Positions 17,341 through 26,457 of a stretch of 49,792 bases of DNA are shown here, piece by piece. Within the stretch, counting starts at the first letter, position 1, and every line of letters begins with the position of its first letter. The stretch lies in the NCBI GenBank assembly GCA_022616435.1, contig JAKEET010000123.1, positions 1-49,792 on the forward strand, in the 5' to 3' direction. The DNA is from Gemmataceae bacterium. Its GTDB lineage: Bacteria > Planctomycetota > Planctomycetia > Gemmatales > Gemmataceae. The position numbers were made by a program, and so were the translations under genes. Below the pieces are notes generated by a model. The model saw nothing but the letters and a program-made list of their open reading frames with translations, did not search any database and was not told the DNA's origin.

Positions 17341-20300
17341 ATGGCCGCAACCGACCAACCATATCGCAACCAGCATACGCTCGACGTCGTTTTCGGCGTG
17401 TCGTCGGTGCTGATGCTGCTGAGCCTGGTGTGGATGTTCATCCAGGACTTCAACCGCGAATACAAGACCGAGCAGCGGGTGTTTCGCGACGTCGAGTCGG
17501 CGATCGGCCAGCGGCTGGCGTTGGACAACATCCCGTCGCTGGCCGAGTTCGACGCGGCCCGGGACGCGGTCGACAAGGCGCGGAAGCAGCGCGAAGACGG
17601 CGCCGAGGAAGTGAACAAGCTCCGCGGCGAGATCGCCAGGCTCCAACCCCTCAGGGAACGCGCGGAGATGCAGTTCCAGGCCTTCGCCGCGGAGGTCGGG
17701 TCGCGGCTCAGCTTCTACGACATCGAGGCCGAAAAACACGGAGCGGACTCCGCACTGGCCCAGCGCCACCTCCAAGATGTGAAGGAGTTCGAGGCCAAGC
17801 TCGAAAAAGTCCAGGCCGAGCGCGACGACTACGTCACCAGGATTCGCGAGCTGCGCTCCCAGGCCGATGCGTACGAGAAGAACGTCACCGACACGATGTC
17901 GGCCCTGAAGAAGCTCAACGACCGTTTCGACGCCCAGGTCAAGATCGCCATCGGCAAGCAGTGGAAGGTGACCGATTCCATTCGCAACCTGTGGATCATC
18001 GACGGCTTCGCGTCGCCGATCAAGATCCAGCAGATCACCAACAACAACGTGCCGATCGACTACAACTTCATGTACGTGACCCGCTTCGACCGCTGCATGT
18101 CGTGCCATCAGGGCATCGACCGGCCGGCGTACACGAAGGACAACCTGCGCAGCCTGGTGACGGCGACGTCGCGCCAGAAAGAGAAACTGAAGACCGCCCA
18201 CGCGGTGCTCGCCGCCCGCAAGCAGGCGCTGTACGGCTTGCCAGAGGCCGACGCGGTTCCCGACCCGGAGCAGCTCACGCTCACCGAACTGTCCCCCAGG
18301 TCGCTGTCCGAGTCGCGCATCACCGAGTTTGCCGCCCACCCGCGCCTGGAGCTGTTCGTTGGCGCCAACAGCAAGCACCCGGCCGAGCGCTTCGGCTGCT
18401 CGGCGTGCCATTCGGGGCAGGGGAGCGCCACCAGTTTCACGCTGGCCTCGCACACGCCCAACGACGCCGAGTCGAAAGAGCGCTGGATCAAGGAGCACGG
18501 CTGGGAACACATCCACATGTGGGATTTCCCCATGCTCCCGCACCGCTTCGTCGAGTCGTCGTGCCTGAAGTGCCATTACCAGGTCACCGATCTGTACGGG
18601 TCCGACGGCCGGGTCGAGGCGCCCAAGGTGCTGCGCGGCTACAACATCATCCGCGAGTTCGGCTGCTTCGGCTGCCACGAAATCCAGGGCCGCAAGGGGG
18701 GCCGCGACATCGGTCCCGACCTGCGGCTGGAGCCGTATCCGCCGCTGGCGGACCTGACGGCCATCGAGCGCCACCGCATCGAAAGCGATGCCGACAATCC
18801 GCCCGGCAAGCTCCGCAAGGTCGGCCCCAGCCTGGCCCGCATCAGCGAAAAGACCAACGCCGACTGGATGGCGAAGTGGCTGCGCTCGCCGCGCAGCTTC
18901 CGGCCCGACACCAAGATGCCGCACTTCTACGGCCTGTCGAACAACCTCCCCGACGTGCTCCCCGAAGATCCGAGCAAGCCGAACGATCCGGCGGCGAATC
19001 AGAAGAAGTTCCCCGACGCCGAGATCTGGGCGATCAGCCAGTATCTGCTGGACACCAGCCGCGAGCACTTGCAGGAGGCCGGCAAGCTTCGCGGCGAGCC
19101 GGCCGCGGTCGCCCAGAAAGATGTCCAGCGCCGCGATGAGCTGCTCCTCAAAGGCAAGCTCAGCGAAGCCGAGAAGACCGAGCTCGACCAGGTGCAGCGC
19201 CGCATGCGCCTGCGCCACACCGAGCCGCTGGTCGATCGCACTCCCAAGGGCCACAAGCCCAACGCCCTCCGCGGCCGCAACCTGTTCATCGAGCGCGGCT
19301 GCCTCGCCTGCCACAGCCACCAGGCGACCGGCAAGACGGAAGGCAAGAAGGACGACAAGGAATACTACTCGCCGTCGATCATGAGTGAGGCGCAGTTCGG
19401 CCCGAACCTCAGCCAGGTGGCCGAAAAGCTCGGCACGACCAAGGGCAACAAGGCGTCGGCGCGCATCTGGCTGACGCAGTGGATCCTCGATCCGCACGTC
19501 CACAGCCCGCGCAGCCGCATGCCGGTCACGCACCTCGACGGCGGCCAGGCGGCCGACATCGCCGAATGGCTGCTGTCGCAGCCGGCGCTGGACCTGGGCT
19601 CGGACTGGACCGATCTCGCCGTGCCGGCGCCCGAGCCGGATACGCTCAAGAACCTGGCGCGGGTGTACCTGGTGCGCGTCCTTCCCAAGCGCGAGATGAA
19701 CGACCTGCTCGACGGCAAGGAAATCTCGAAGACCTTGAGAGACGACCTGCCGGCCGACGAGAAAGTCCTCGCCAACAACTACAGCGACGCGGCCCTGAAG
19801 CGCTACGTCGGCAAGAAGGCGGTCGCCCGGCAGGGCTGCTACGCCTGCCACGACATCCCCGGCTTCGAGAGCCTCAAGCCGATCGGCGTCGGGCTCAACG
19901 ACTGGGGCAAGAAGCCGGCCGACCGCCTCGCCTTCGAGGACATCGCCCGCTTCATCGAGAAGAACTATGACGTCGTGGACAGCCTGACCGACAAGGACGG
20001 CAAGCCGAACGCCCACGCCCATGGCGGCAAGAAGCCGTACGAGAAGTTTTTCGCGGAGATGCTCATGCACCATCACCGGGCCCGCGAAGGCTACTTGCAT
20101 CAGAAGCTCGTCGATCCGCGCAGCTACGACTTCGACCGCGTCCGCGCCTGGGACGATCGCTCGCGCATGCCGCAGTTCAAGTTCGCGCGCATCCGCCAGA
20201 AGCCGGAAGAGAGCGACGCCGACTTCGAAGCCCGCTCCATCAAGGAAGAAGCCGACGCCCGCGAAGCGGTGATGACCTTCATCCTCGGCCTGGTCGCCGA

Positions 20301-21915
20301 GCAAGTGCCGCTGAAGAGCGTCAACCAGCCCACCGGCGATCGCCTGGCGGAGGTCAAGGGACGGCAGGTGCTCGACAACTTCAATTGCGCCGGCTGCCAC
20401 CTGGTCCGGCCCGGCGTGTACGACTTCAAGCTGACCAAGGATTCGCTGCAGGTGCTCGGCGGCCGCGCCGGCGCGGGGCCCGCGGACCAGGTGTTCCCCG
20501 AGCATCACTACTGGACTGGCCGCATGCCGGCATCGAACGAGCAGGCAACCGCGTTCGGCATCGTCAAGAAGCAGATACCGCCGCGCCCCGGCGACGAGGA
20601 GGAGCCGGTCGAGCCCGCCCTGATGCGGCTGCGCATCAATCTCTCCTACGCGCTGCGGTTCCTCGATCCGGCCAAGGGGTATCAAGACATCCAGTCGTTC
20701 ACGAGCCTGGCGATCCTTTCGGGCGACATGATCAACCCGTCGCCGGAGGTCGTGCGCGATCAGGAAGCGCTGGAGCGTTACATCGCCGAGCGCGGGCAGT
20801 TCGGGGGCACGTTCGCCGACTTGCTGACGTATTACATGCACAAGAAGAACCCCAAGGACATCGCCCGGACCAGCGACGGCGACAGCCCCCGCGGCCGGCT
20901 GCTGGCGCCGCCGTCGTTGATCGGCCAGGGCGAGCGCACCCAGCCGGAGTGGCTGTATCAGTTCCTGCTGAACCCGTACCAGGTGCGCGAGGTGTCGGTC
21001 CTGCGCATGCCGAAGTTCAATCTCGCCAAGGACGATGCCCGGGCCCTCGCCGATTACTTCGGGGCGGTCGAGCGGATGAACAATCCCGGCGTGCCGCCGG
21101 CGTATCCGTTCGAGGACATCCACCAGCAGGACGCGTCGAGCGAGGCGTTCTTCCGGCAGAAGACCATCGACTACGTCGCCCGGCTCAAGGTGACCAAGGT
21201 GAGCGCCAATCAATCGGCCTTCGACAAGAAGGTGGCGGAGCTGACCCCGGTGTGGCAACAGATTCAGAAGGATAACCAGGCGAAATTGGCCGACGCCCAG
21301 GCTAAACTGAAGGGATGGGAAGACCGCGCCAAGGCGAGCCGCGCCGCCGAGGAAGCGGCCCAGAAGAAGCTCATGGGCGCCGGCAAGGACGACGCGGCCA
21401 AGCTGAAGGCCCAGGCCGAAAACCTGAAGAACATCGCCGACAACGAACAGAAACAGTTGGAGATCTGGAAGCAGGAGGCGGAGCGGCTGGAGAAGCTGGT
21501 GGCCGACAGCACGGTCGAGAAGCAGAAAGAGCTGTGGACCGACAAGGAGGCCTACATCACCGACGCGTACCGGCTGGTGATGAACCGCACGCTGTGCCTG
21601 CAGTGCCACTCGATCGGCAGCGTCGCGACCAAGCACGACATCATGGGACCCAACCTGACCAATGCCAATCAGCGGCTGCGGCCGGGCTGGCTGGAGCGCT
21701 GGGGCGCCTACCCGCAGAAGTTCTTGCCGTATGAATCGTCGATGCCGGTGAACTTCCCGGCCGACAAGCCCGAGCAGTTTTCGGAGTATTTCGTCGGTAC
21801 GCCGCGCGAGCGCGTCCAGGCGATCCGCGACCTGCTGATGATCCTGCCGCGGGCGTCGGCGCTGCCGGTCAACCGTTACTGGGTGCTGCCGCTGCCAGGA
21901 GACAAGAAATCATGA
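17341..21915 (+). CDS. Very large octahaem cytochrome c subunit of the bc-type complex
   Basis: 1,524 residues. One N-terminal membrane helix (~14-34) anchors a large periplasmic part. Two long Lys/Glu-rich coiled-coil segments (~60-200 and ~1300-1400) flank the haem region. Eight CXXCH sites are visible: CMSCH (252), CSACH, CLKCH, CFGCH, CLACH, CYACH, CAGCH and CLQCH (1419). Several are followed by 'GPDL/GPNL' segments and by Met-containing SRMP-type motifs, as in class I cytochrome c domains repeated in tandem. It likely receives electrons from the Rieske centre and hands them to soluble or copper carriers, in place of cytochrome c1/f. Its stop overlaps the next start (ATGA), so the cupredoxin gene is translationally coupled. 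Confidence 0.9.
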   Translation: MAATDQPYRNQHTLDVVFGVSSVLMLLSLVWMFIQDFNREYKTEQRVFRDVESAIGQRLALDNIPSLAEFDAARDAVDKARKQREDGAEEVNKLRGEIARLQPLRERAEMQFQAFAAEVGSRLSFYDIEAEKHGADSALAQRHLQDVKEFEAKLEKVQAERDDYVTRIRELRSQADAYEKNVTDTMSALKKLNDRFDAQVKIAIGKQWKVTDSIRNLWIIDGFASPIKIQQITNNNVPIDYNFMYVTRFDRCMSCHQGIDRPAYTKDNLRSLVTATSRQKEKLKTAHAVLAARKQALYGLPEADAVPDPEQLTLTELSPRSLSESRITEFAAHPRLELFVGANSKHPAERFGCSACHSGQGSATSFTLASHTPNDAESKERWIKEHGWEHIHMWDFPMLPHRFVESSCLKCHYQVTDLYGSDGRVEAPKVLRGYNIIREFGCFGCHEIQGRKGGRDIGPDLRLEPYPPLADLTAIERHRIESDADNPPGKLRKVGPSLARISEKTNADWMAKWLRSPRSFRPDTKMPHFYGLSNNLPDVLPEDPSKPNDPAANQKKFPDAEIWAISQYLLDTSREHLQEAGKLRGEPAAVAQKDVQRRDELLLKGKLSEAEKTELDQVQRRMRLRHTEPLVDRTPKGHKPNALRGRNLFIERGCLACHSHQATGKTEGKKDDKEYYSPSIMSEAQFGPNLSQVAEKLGTTKGNKASARIWLTQWILDPHVHSPRSRMPVTHLDGGQAADIAEWLLSQPALDLGSDWTDLAVPAPEPDTLKNLARVYLVRVLPKREMNDLLDGKEISKTLRDDLPADEKVLANNYSDAALKRYVGKKAVARQGCYACHDIPGFESLKPIGVGLNDWGKKPADRLAFEDIARFIEKNYDVVDSLTDKDGKPNAHAHGGKKPYEKFFAEMLMHHHRAREGYLHQKLVDPRSYDFDRVRAWDDRSRMPQFKFARIRQKPEESDADFEARSIKEEADAREAVMTFILGLVAEQVPLKSVNQPTGDRLAEVKGRQVLDNFNCAGCHLVRPGVYDFKLTKDSLQVLGGRAGAGPADQVFPEHHYWTGRMPASNEQATAFGIVKKQIPPRPGDEEEPVEPALMRLRINLSYALRFLDPAKGYQDIQSFTSLAILSGDMINPSPEVVRDQEALERYIAERGQFGGTFADLLTYYMHKKNPKDIARTSDGDSPRGRLLAPPSLIGQGERTQPEWLYQFLLNPYQVREVSVLRMPKFNLAKDDARALADYFGAVERMNNPGVPPAYPFEDIHQQDASSEAFFRQKTIDYVARLKVTKVSANQSAFDKKVAELTPVWQQIQKDNQAKLADAQAKLKGWEDRAKASRAAEEAAQKKLMGAGKDDAAKLKAQAENLKNIADNEQKQLEIWKQEAERLEKLVADSTVEKQKELWTDKEAYITDAYRLVMNRTLCLQCHSIGSVATKHDIMGPNLTNANQRLRPGWLERWGAYPQKFLPYESSMPVNFPADKPEQFSEYFVGTPRERVQAIRDLLMILPRASALPVNRYWVLPLPGDKKS

Positions 21916-22703
21916 GACGCTTTGTAGCGATCTGCGGCGTTGCGGCTTTGACACTCTCGGCGTCCCCGGATGCCGGCGTCCACGCGCAGAACGGCGGCTG
22001 GGGCGATGTCAAGGGCGTCATCACTTGGGGCGGCGACAAGGTTCCGGAGCGGCAGCCGCTCGATCTGAAGGTGAATCCCGACAAGAAATTCTGCGAAATG
22101 AAGGGCCCGATCCTGGAGGAAACCTGGATCGTGAACCCGAAGAACAAGGGCCTGCGTTGCGCCTTCGTGTGGCTGGCGCCCAAGGACAAGGAAGCCAAGC
22201 TGCCGATCCATCCGTCGCTGCGGGAAATCAAACAGAAAAAAATCATCATGGATCAGCCGATCTGCATGTTCATCCCGCACGCCCTGGCGCTGCGCGAGGG
22301 GCAGTCGCTGGTGGCCAAGAACAGCGCCGGCGTCTCGCACAACTTCAAGTGGTCCGGCCATCCCGACGTGAACCCGGGGAACAACGTCCTGTTGCCGCCC
22401 AACACCGAGAAAGAAATCGACGACCTGAAGGCCGACCGCCTCCCGGTGAGCATCGAGTGCAACATCCATCCGTGGATGCGCGGCTGGGTGCGCGTCTTCA
22501 ATCATCCGTACTACGCCGTGACCGATGCAAACGGCGCCTTCGAGCTCAAGAACGCCCCCGCCGGCGAGTGGCAACTGTTCGTCTGGCACGGCTCGGGCGG
22601 CTGGCTGGGCGGCGCCAAGGGCAGAAACGGCCAGACCATCGAGATCAAGGCCGGCGGCGCGACCGATTTGAAGGCCCTTCCCTATCCCCCGCCCCCGCCG
22701 TAG
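21912..22703 (+). CDS. Exported cupredoxin-domain protein, paralogue 1
   Basis: 263 residues with a signal peptide ending near GVHAQ. The N-terminal ~75 residues after the signal form a beta domain (GVITWGGDKVP, ...FCEMKGPILEETWIVNP, AFVWLAP). The C-terminal half is a type 1 copper-like domain with likely ligands H143 (SHNFKW), C183, H186 and M189 in ECNIHPWM, followed by a carboxypeptidase-regulatory-like strand set (AVTDANGAFELKNAPAG). Its start overlaps the stop of the octahaem gene (ATGA), implying translation coupling and a role as a copper electron acceptor or assembly partner of the bc complex. C-x2-H-x2-M is more compact than plastocyanin's spacing. Confidence 0.82.
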   Translation: MRRFVAICGVAALTLSASPDAGVHAQNGGWGDVKGVITWGGDKVPERQPLDLKVNPDKKFCEMKGPILEETWIVNPKNKGLRCAFVWLAPKDKEAKLPIHPSLREIKQKKIIMDQPICMFIPHALALREGQSLVAKNSAGVSHNFKWSGHPDVNPGNNVLLPPNTEKEIDDLKADRLPVSIECNIHPWMRGWVRVFNHPYYAVTDANGAFELKNAPAGEWQLFVWHGSGGWLGGAKGRNGQTIEIKAGGATDLKALPYPPPPP

Positions 22704-22741
22704 AGCAAGCGGCCCGCTTGCTCGTTGACCTGGAATAAACG

Positions 22742-23653
22742 ATGCGCTCCATCCCGCGATCCTGGCTCGTGCTCCTGCCGCTGGCGTGCGGCTGCTCCAA
22801 CGCGCGCGAAGAGAATGCGCCGCCGCCCGCGCCGAAAGTTGCCGAGCAAAAGCCGCAGCCGGAGCCGATCAATCCACCGCCGGTTGAGGCAAAGCCGGTT
22901 GAGGCAAAGCCGGTTGAGGCGAAGCCCGTCGCGGCCCAGGAACCCTGGGGAACGATCCAAGGCCGCATCGTCTGGGGCGGCAAGGAAATCAAGCCGCGCT
23001 CGCCGATCGTCGTGAAAAAGGACCACAACGACTACGCCTACTGCATGAAGAACGGCGCGTTCCTGGAAGAGACCTGGATCATCGATCCGAAAACAAGAGG
23101 CTTGAAGAACGCGTTCGTCTGGCTGGCGCCGATGGAGAAAGATGGCAAGCTCACGATCCATCCCGAGGCAACGACATTCGCCCCGGGCGATGAGAACGTC
23201 GTGATCGATCAGCCCATTTGCATGTTCGTGCCGCACGCGCTGGCGCTTCGCGAAGGGCAATCCCTGGTCGTCAAGAACAGCGCCAAGGTGCTGCACAACT
23301 TCAAGTGGTCCGGGCACCCCGACATCAATCCCGGCGGCAATTCCACGATCGGCGCCGGCCAGCAGCAAGTGCTGAAGATCAAGGCGGACCAGTTCCCGAT
23401 CGGCGTCGAGTGCGGCATCCACCCGTGGATGAAGGGCTGGATTCGCTGTTTCGATCATCCGTATTTCGATGTCACGCCGGTCGACGGCAGCTTCACGATC
23501 AAGGATGCGCCCGTCGGTCCACACCGGTTGATCGTCTGGCACGGCGAAGGCGGCGGGCTCGGCGGACGAAAATGGAAGGAAGGCCGCGTGATCACCGTTC
23601 AGTCCGGCGCCAACGACCTCGGCGCGATCGAGTATCCCGAGCCGAAAGATTGA
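22742..23653 (+). CDS. Cupredoxin-domain lipoprotein, paralogue 2
   Basis: 303 residues, clearly paralogous to the preceding and following proteins. The N-terminus (MRSIPRSWLVLLPLACGCSN) is a probable lipoprotein signal with the lipidated Cys at 16 or 18. It is followed by a Pro-rich spacer with three to four VEAKP repeats encoded by a 15-bp tandem repeat. The shared N-terminal beta domain (GRIVWGGKEI, AFLEETWIIDP) precedes the copper domain with H185 (LHNFKW) and C224, H227, M230 (ECGIHPWM), then a regulatory-like beta module. It is probably tethered to a membrane by its lipid and spacer, able to reach the octahaem subunit. It lies 38 bp after paralogue 1 in the same operon. Confidence 0.82.
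   Translation: MRSIPRSWLVLLPLACGCSNAREENAPPPAPKVAEQKPQPEPINPPPVEAKPVEAKPVEAKPVAAQEPWGTIQGRIVWGGKEIKPRSPIVVKKDHNDYAYCMKNGAFLEETWIIDPKTRGLKNAFVWLAPMEKDGKLTIHPEATTFAPGDENVVIDQPICMFVPHALALREGQSLVVKNSAKVLHNFKWSGHPDINPGGNSTIGAGQQQVLKIKADQFPIGVECGIHPWMKGWIRCFDHPYFDVTPVDGSFTIKDAPVGPHRLIVWHGEGGGLGGRKWKEGRVITVQSGANDLGAIEYPEPKD
22883..22927 (+). repeat. 15-bp tandem repeat encoding VEAKP
   Basis: Three near-identical copies of CCGGTTGAGGCAAAG encode the flexible spacer of the cupredoxin lipoprotein. A change of copy number keeps the frame and would alter only tether length. Confidence 0.85.
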
Positions 23654-23682
23654 CGTCGCGAAACCAACGAGAGGAGACACCC

Positions 23683-24525
23683 ATGCAGCGAGCCATGACA
23701 GCCTTGTTGATGATTCCCGTGCTGGCGTTCCTGGCCGGCGTGACCGGTTGCGGCAAGGAGGACAAGCCCAAGCCCGTCTCCACCGGCAAGCTCGCCCCCG
23801 CCGATGGCGGCGGCCAGGCCGCGGGCGGCAAGAAGACGATGATCAAGCCGGGGACCGCCAAGATTGTCGGCCGCGTGGTCCTCGGCGGCCAGGCGCCCAC
23901 CGCCGCCAGCCTGGAGCCGACCATGAAAGAGCACAAGGACCAGGCGGTGTGCCTGGCCGGCAGTCCGCACGAGAAGATCGAGCAAACCTGGCTCACCGGC
24001 AAGGGCAACGGCGTTGAGAACGTGGCCATCTGGCTCAACCCGCCGGCCGGCAGCGCCTTCGAACCGGGCCAGGCCAAGGGCGACGCCGTCCTCGATCAGC
24101 CGCACTGCGTGTACATTCCCCACGTGCTGGTCGTGAAGCCCGGGCAAAAGCTGCTCATCAAGAACGGCGCGCCCGTGGCCCATAACACCAAGCTGGACGT
24201 GGACCAGCTCTCCAACAAGCCGTTTGGCCAAACGATTCCGCCCAAGGGATCGGCCACCCATGAGCTAAACCCCCAATCGAACGTCATCACGGTCACCTGC
24301 GATTTCCACGGCTGGATGAAGGCCAAGATCTGGGCGGTGCCGCACCAGTACGCGGCCGTGACCGACGAGCACGGCAACTTCGTGATCGAGAACGTTCCGG
24401 AAGGGGACTTCGCGCTCGTGGCCTGGCACGAAGGCCCCGGCTTTTTCCACGGCGGCAAAAAGGGGACCAAGACCACCATCAAGGCCGGCGAGAACAAGCT
24501 GGACTTGAAAGTGCCGACCGATTGA
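23683..24525 (+). CDS. Cupredoxin-domain lipoprotein, paralogue 3
   Basis: 280 residues. A good ribosome-binding site (GAGAGGAGA) precedes ATG 23683. The lipobox VTGC places the lipidated Cys at 23, followed by a Gly/Lys-rich linker. The N-terminal beta domain (GRVVLGGQAP, EKIEQTWLTG, NVAIWLNP) and the type 1 copper site (H167 in VAHNTK; C206, H209, M212 in TCDFHGWM) match its two upstream paralogues, followed by AVTDEHGNFVIENVPEG. It is the most diverged of the three. It is the last gene of the respiratory operon and is followed by a strong hairpin. A periplasmic membrane-anchored electron carrier is inferred. Confidence 0.82.
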   Translation: MQRAMTALLMIPVLAFLAGVTGCGKEDKPKPVSTGKLAPADGGGQAAGGKKTMIKPGTAKIVGRVVLGGQAPTAASLEPTMKEHKDQAVCLAGSPHEKIEQTWLTGKGNGVENVAIWLNPPAGSAFEPGQAKGDAVLDQPHCVYIPHVLVVKPGQKLLIKNGAPVAHNTKLDVDQLSNKPFGQTIPPKGSATHELNPQSNVITVTCDFHGWMKAKIWAVPHQYAAVTDEHGNFVIENVPEGDFALVAWHEGPGFFHGGKKGTKTTIKAGENKLDLKVPTD

Positions 24526-24549
24526 CGCGCCGGCATTCCTGGAACGGCC

Positions 24550-24572
24550 CACGGCCCACCCCGTGGGCCGTG
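24550..24572 (+). terminator. Hairpin closing the respiratory operon
   Basis: A perfect 10-bp stem CACGGCCCAC / GTGGGCCGTG with a CCC loop lies 25 bp after the last cupredoxin stop and just before the next gene. Only a weak T-tract (TGTTC) follows, so termination may be partial. Confidence 0.65.
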
Positions 24573-24591
24573 TTCATTGAGGGATCGCGCG

Positions 24592-25449
24592 ATGACCACC
24601 TTGATCCTCGGCAGCACCGGGCAACTGGGTTGCGCCATGCGCCGGCTGCTGCCCGACGCGCTGGGCTGGACGCGGCAGCAGGCCGACCTCGCCCGGCCCC
24701 AGACGCTGCGGGCCGCCGTCGAAGCGGCCCGGCCGGCGGTGGTGGTCAACTGCGCCGCCTACAACGCGGTGGATCAGGCCGAGAAGGACGTCGAAGGCGC
24801 GTTCGCGGTCAACGCTTTCGCCATTCGCGAGCTGGCGCTGGCGTGCCGCGCCCTGGACGCCACGCTGGTCCACGTCAGCACCAACTACGTCTTCGGCCAG
24901 GACCAGTCGCGGCGCATGCCCTATGAAGAAACCGACGCACCGGGGCCGATCAGCGCCTACGCCATCAGCAAGCTGGCCGGCGAATACTTCGCGCAATCGT
25001 TCTGCCCCAAGCACCTCGTGGTGCGGACGACGGGGCTGTTCGGCTTTCCGGATCGCGGCGGCCAGCCGGGCAACTTCGTCGAGAAGCTGATCGAGCGGGC
25101 GCGGCGCGGGGACAAGCTGCGGGTGGTGAACGATCAGGAATTGACGCCAACGGCCGCGGCCGACCTGGCCCAGGCGATCGTCGATCTGCTGCGGGCCGGC
25201 GCCACGGGTCTCTATCACTTCACCAACGCCGGGGTCTGCACCTGGCATCAATTCGCCTGCGAAGCTCTGCGGCTGGCGGGAATCGACGTGGAAGTCGAAG
25301 CGGTGACGAGCGCCGCCTTCGCGGCCCCGGCGCGGCGGCCGGGCTACAGCGTCTTGGCGTGTGCCAGGTACGATGGGCACAATCTGCCATCGCGGCGCTC
25401 GTGGCAGGCCGCGCTGGGCGAATACATGGCGAAACGGGCGCCTCGATGA
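24592..25449 (+). CDS. rfbD: dTDP-4-dehydrorhamnose reductase (RmlD/RfbD-like)
   Basis: 285 residues from ATG 24592. It is an extended short-chain dehydrogenase: the N-terminal NAD(P)-binding motif GSTGQLG (residues 7-13), NCAAYNAVDQAEKD after the second strand (an RmlD hallmark), STNYVFGQ, and the catalytic Tyr-x3-Lys in AYAISKLAGE, then RTTGLFG. It would reduce dTDP-4-keto-L-rhamnose to dTDP-L-rhamnose for surface polysaccharide. No rmlA/B/C neighbours are present, which leaves room for a related sugar-nucleotide substrate. The gene lies 67 bp after the cupredoxin gene beyond a hairpin, and its stop lies within one copy of a 31-bp direct repeat. Confidence 0.82.
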   Translation: MTTLILGSTGQLGCAMRRLLPDALGWTRQQADLARPQTLRAAVEAARPAVVVNCAAYNAVDQAEKDVEGAFAVNAFAIRELALACRALDATLVHVSTNYVFGQDQSRRMPYEETDAPGPISAYAISKLAGEYFAQSFCPKHLVVRTTGLFGFPDRGGQPGNFVEKLIERARRGDKLRVVNDQELTPTAAADLAQAIVDLLRAGATGLYHFTNAGVCTWHQFACEALRLAGIDVEVEAVTSAAFAAPARRPGYSVLACARYDGHNLPSRRSWQAALGEYMAKRAPR

Positions 25450-25748
25450 GGTCAGCTCACCGCGAGATGACGATACCGGCCGCCTGCACGGCCGGTCCCC
25501 CCAAATGAAAGGGACACTTGTGACTCGGACGTGAATCATAAACGACAGTGGCTCAATGACATGTGACGAGGGAGTCAAGTGCCCCTCGAGACTTTCTCAC
25601 GGGGCGATTCTCGTGATTGACAGTTGGTGTGGGGGGGTCAGCGTTTTGCACACAAACTGCACACACCCGCAAAGTCCTCTCCGGGAACTGTAACCTTCTG
25701 TTCACACTTGACTCAAAACGGGCATCTCGACGAGGTCAGCTTACCGCG
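25434..25748. repeat. 31-bp direct repeats flanking a 253-bp non-coding segment
   Basis: The segment 25434-25464 recurs at 25718-25748 with 27 of 31 bases identical (shared core GAGGTCAGCT...ACCGCG). The first copy contains the stop codon of rfbD and the second the stop codon of the converging minus-strand gene. The 25465-25717 interval has no credible gene and is AT-richer than its surroundings, with a short CACACAAACTGCACACACC motif. Confidence 0.75.
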
Positions 25749-26457
25749 TCAGCTCAAAGTTCAGGATCACCATTCCTCGTTTCACCTCCACCGTCAGTCC
25801 CGACGTGGCCTCCGCGCGAAAGCGTTCCGGGATGTCGAGGTGGGCCGGGATTTTTGCCCTCGGCACCCGTTCGATGGCCACGCGATAGGTCCCCTCGGGA
25901 ATCGGCGTCTTGAACGTGTAGGTTCCGTCGGCGGCGATCGACGCGCTGAAGCGGCGCTCGTCCTTGCCGACCAGCGTGATGAAGCCCGGCGGCGCCGGTC
26001 GGCCGGCATAGTTGATCTTGCCTTGCACCCGGCCGGCGGTCGGGTCGATCGCCGCCGACGCCTTCATGTCGCCTTTCTTGGTTCCGCCGGCCTTGGAAGC
26101 CGCGCCTCGGCCGTGCTCGCGGATTTCGTCGATCACCTTCCGCAGCGCGAAGGCGCGGTCGTCAAACCGCGGCATCCGCTCGGCCTTGGCGATCGCCTGG
26201 TCGATCTTGTTCTGCAGGTCGACCATCAGGAACGGCTTCACGGCCAGCAGGGCGCCCTGGTAGACCCGGTAGCAGCCGGCGTAGTCGCCGTTGCGGTTGA
26301 ACAGTTCGGCGCCGGTGTTGATGACCTCTTTGAGCGAATCGACCAAGGCCTTGGCGTCGTGCTGTTGCGACACCGGCTTGGGCTCCTGGGCGTCGAGCGC
26401 CGCCGGGAATGTCAGCGCGAAGGCCAGGGAAACGGGCGTCAACCGCGGAAGGCGCAT
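25741..26457 (-). CDS. Exported carboxypeptidase-regulatory-like domain protein
   Basis: 238 residues from the ATG at 26455-26457. Signal peptide: MRLPRLTPVSLAFALTFPAALDAQ. The N-terminal ~100 residues are helical (KALVDSLKEVINTGAELFNRNGDYAGCYRVYQGAL), resembling a TPR-like helical module common in planctomycete secreted proteins. The C-terminal ~90 residues form a carboxypeptidase-regulatory/transthyretin-like beta domain (GRVQGKINYAGRPAPPGFITLVG, then FSASIAADGTYTFKTPIPEGTYRVAIE). These domains usually bind or present rather than catalyse. It is convergent with rfbD and divergent from the winged-helix gene. Confidence 0.72.
   Translation of the reverse strand: MRLPRLTPVSLAFALTFPAALDAQEPKPVSQQHDAKALVDSLKEVINTGAELFNRNGDYAGCYRVYQGALLAVKPFLMVDLQNKIDQAIAKAERMPRFDDRAFALRKVIDEIREHGRGAASKAGGTKKGDMKASAAIDPTAGRVQGKINYAGRPAPPGFITLVGKDERRFSASIAADGTYTFKTPIPEGTYRVAIERVPRAKIPAHLDIPERFRAEATSGLTVEVKRGMVILNFELTR

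Noticed and set aside
17287..21636. A 1,449-codon minus-strand open frame opposite the octahaem gene
   Set aside because: The composition (LRQ/GVA/DRR-rich) is a reverse-complement artefact. The plus strand has eight CXXCH motifs and coiled coils, which cannot be chance.
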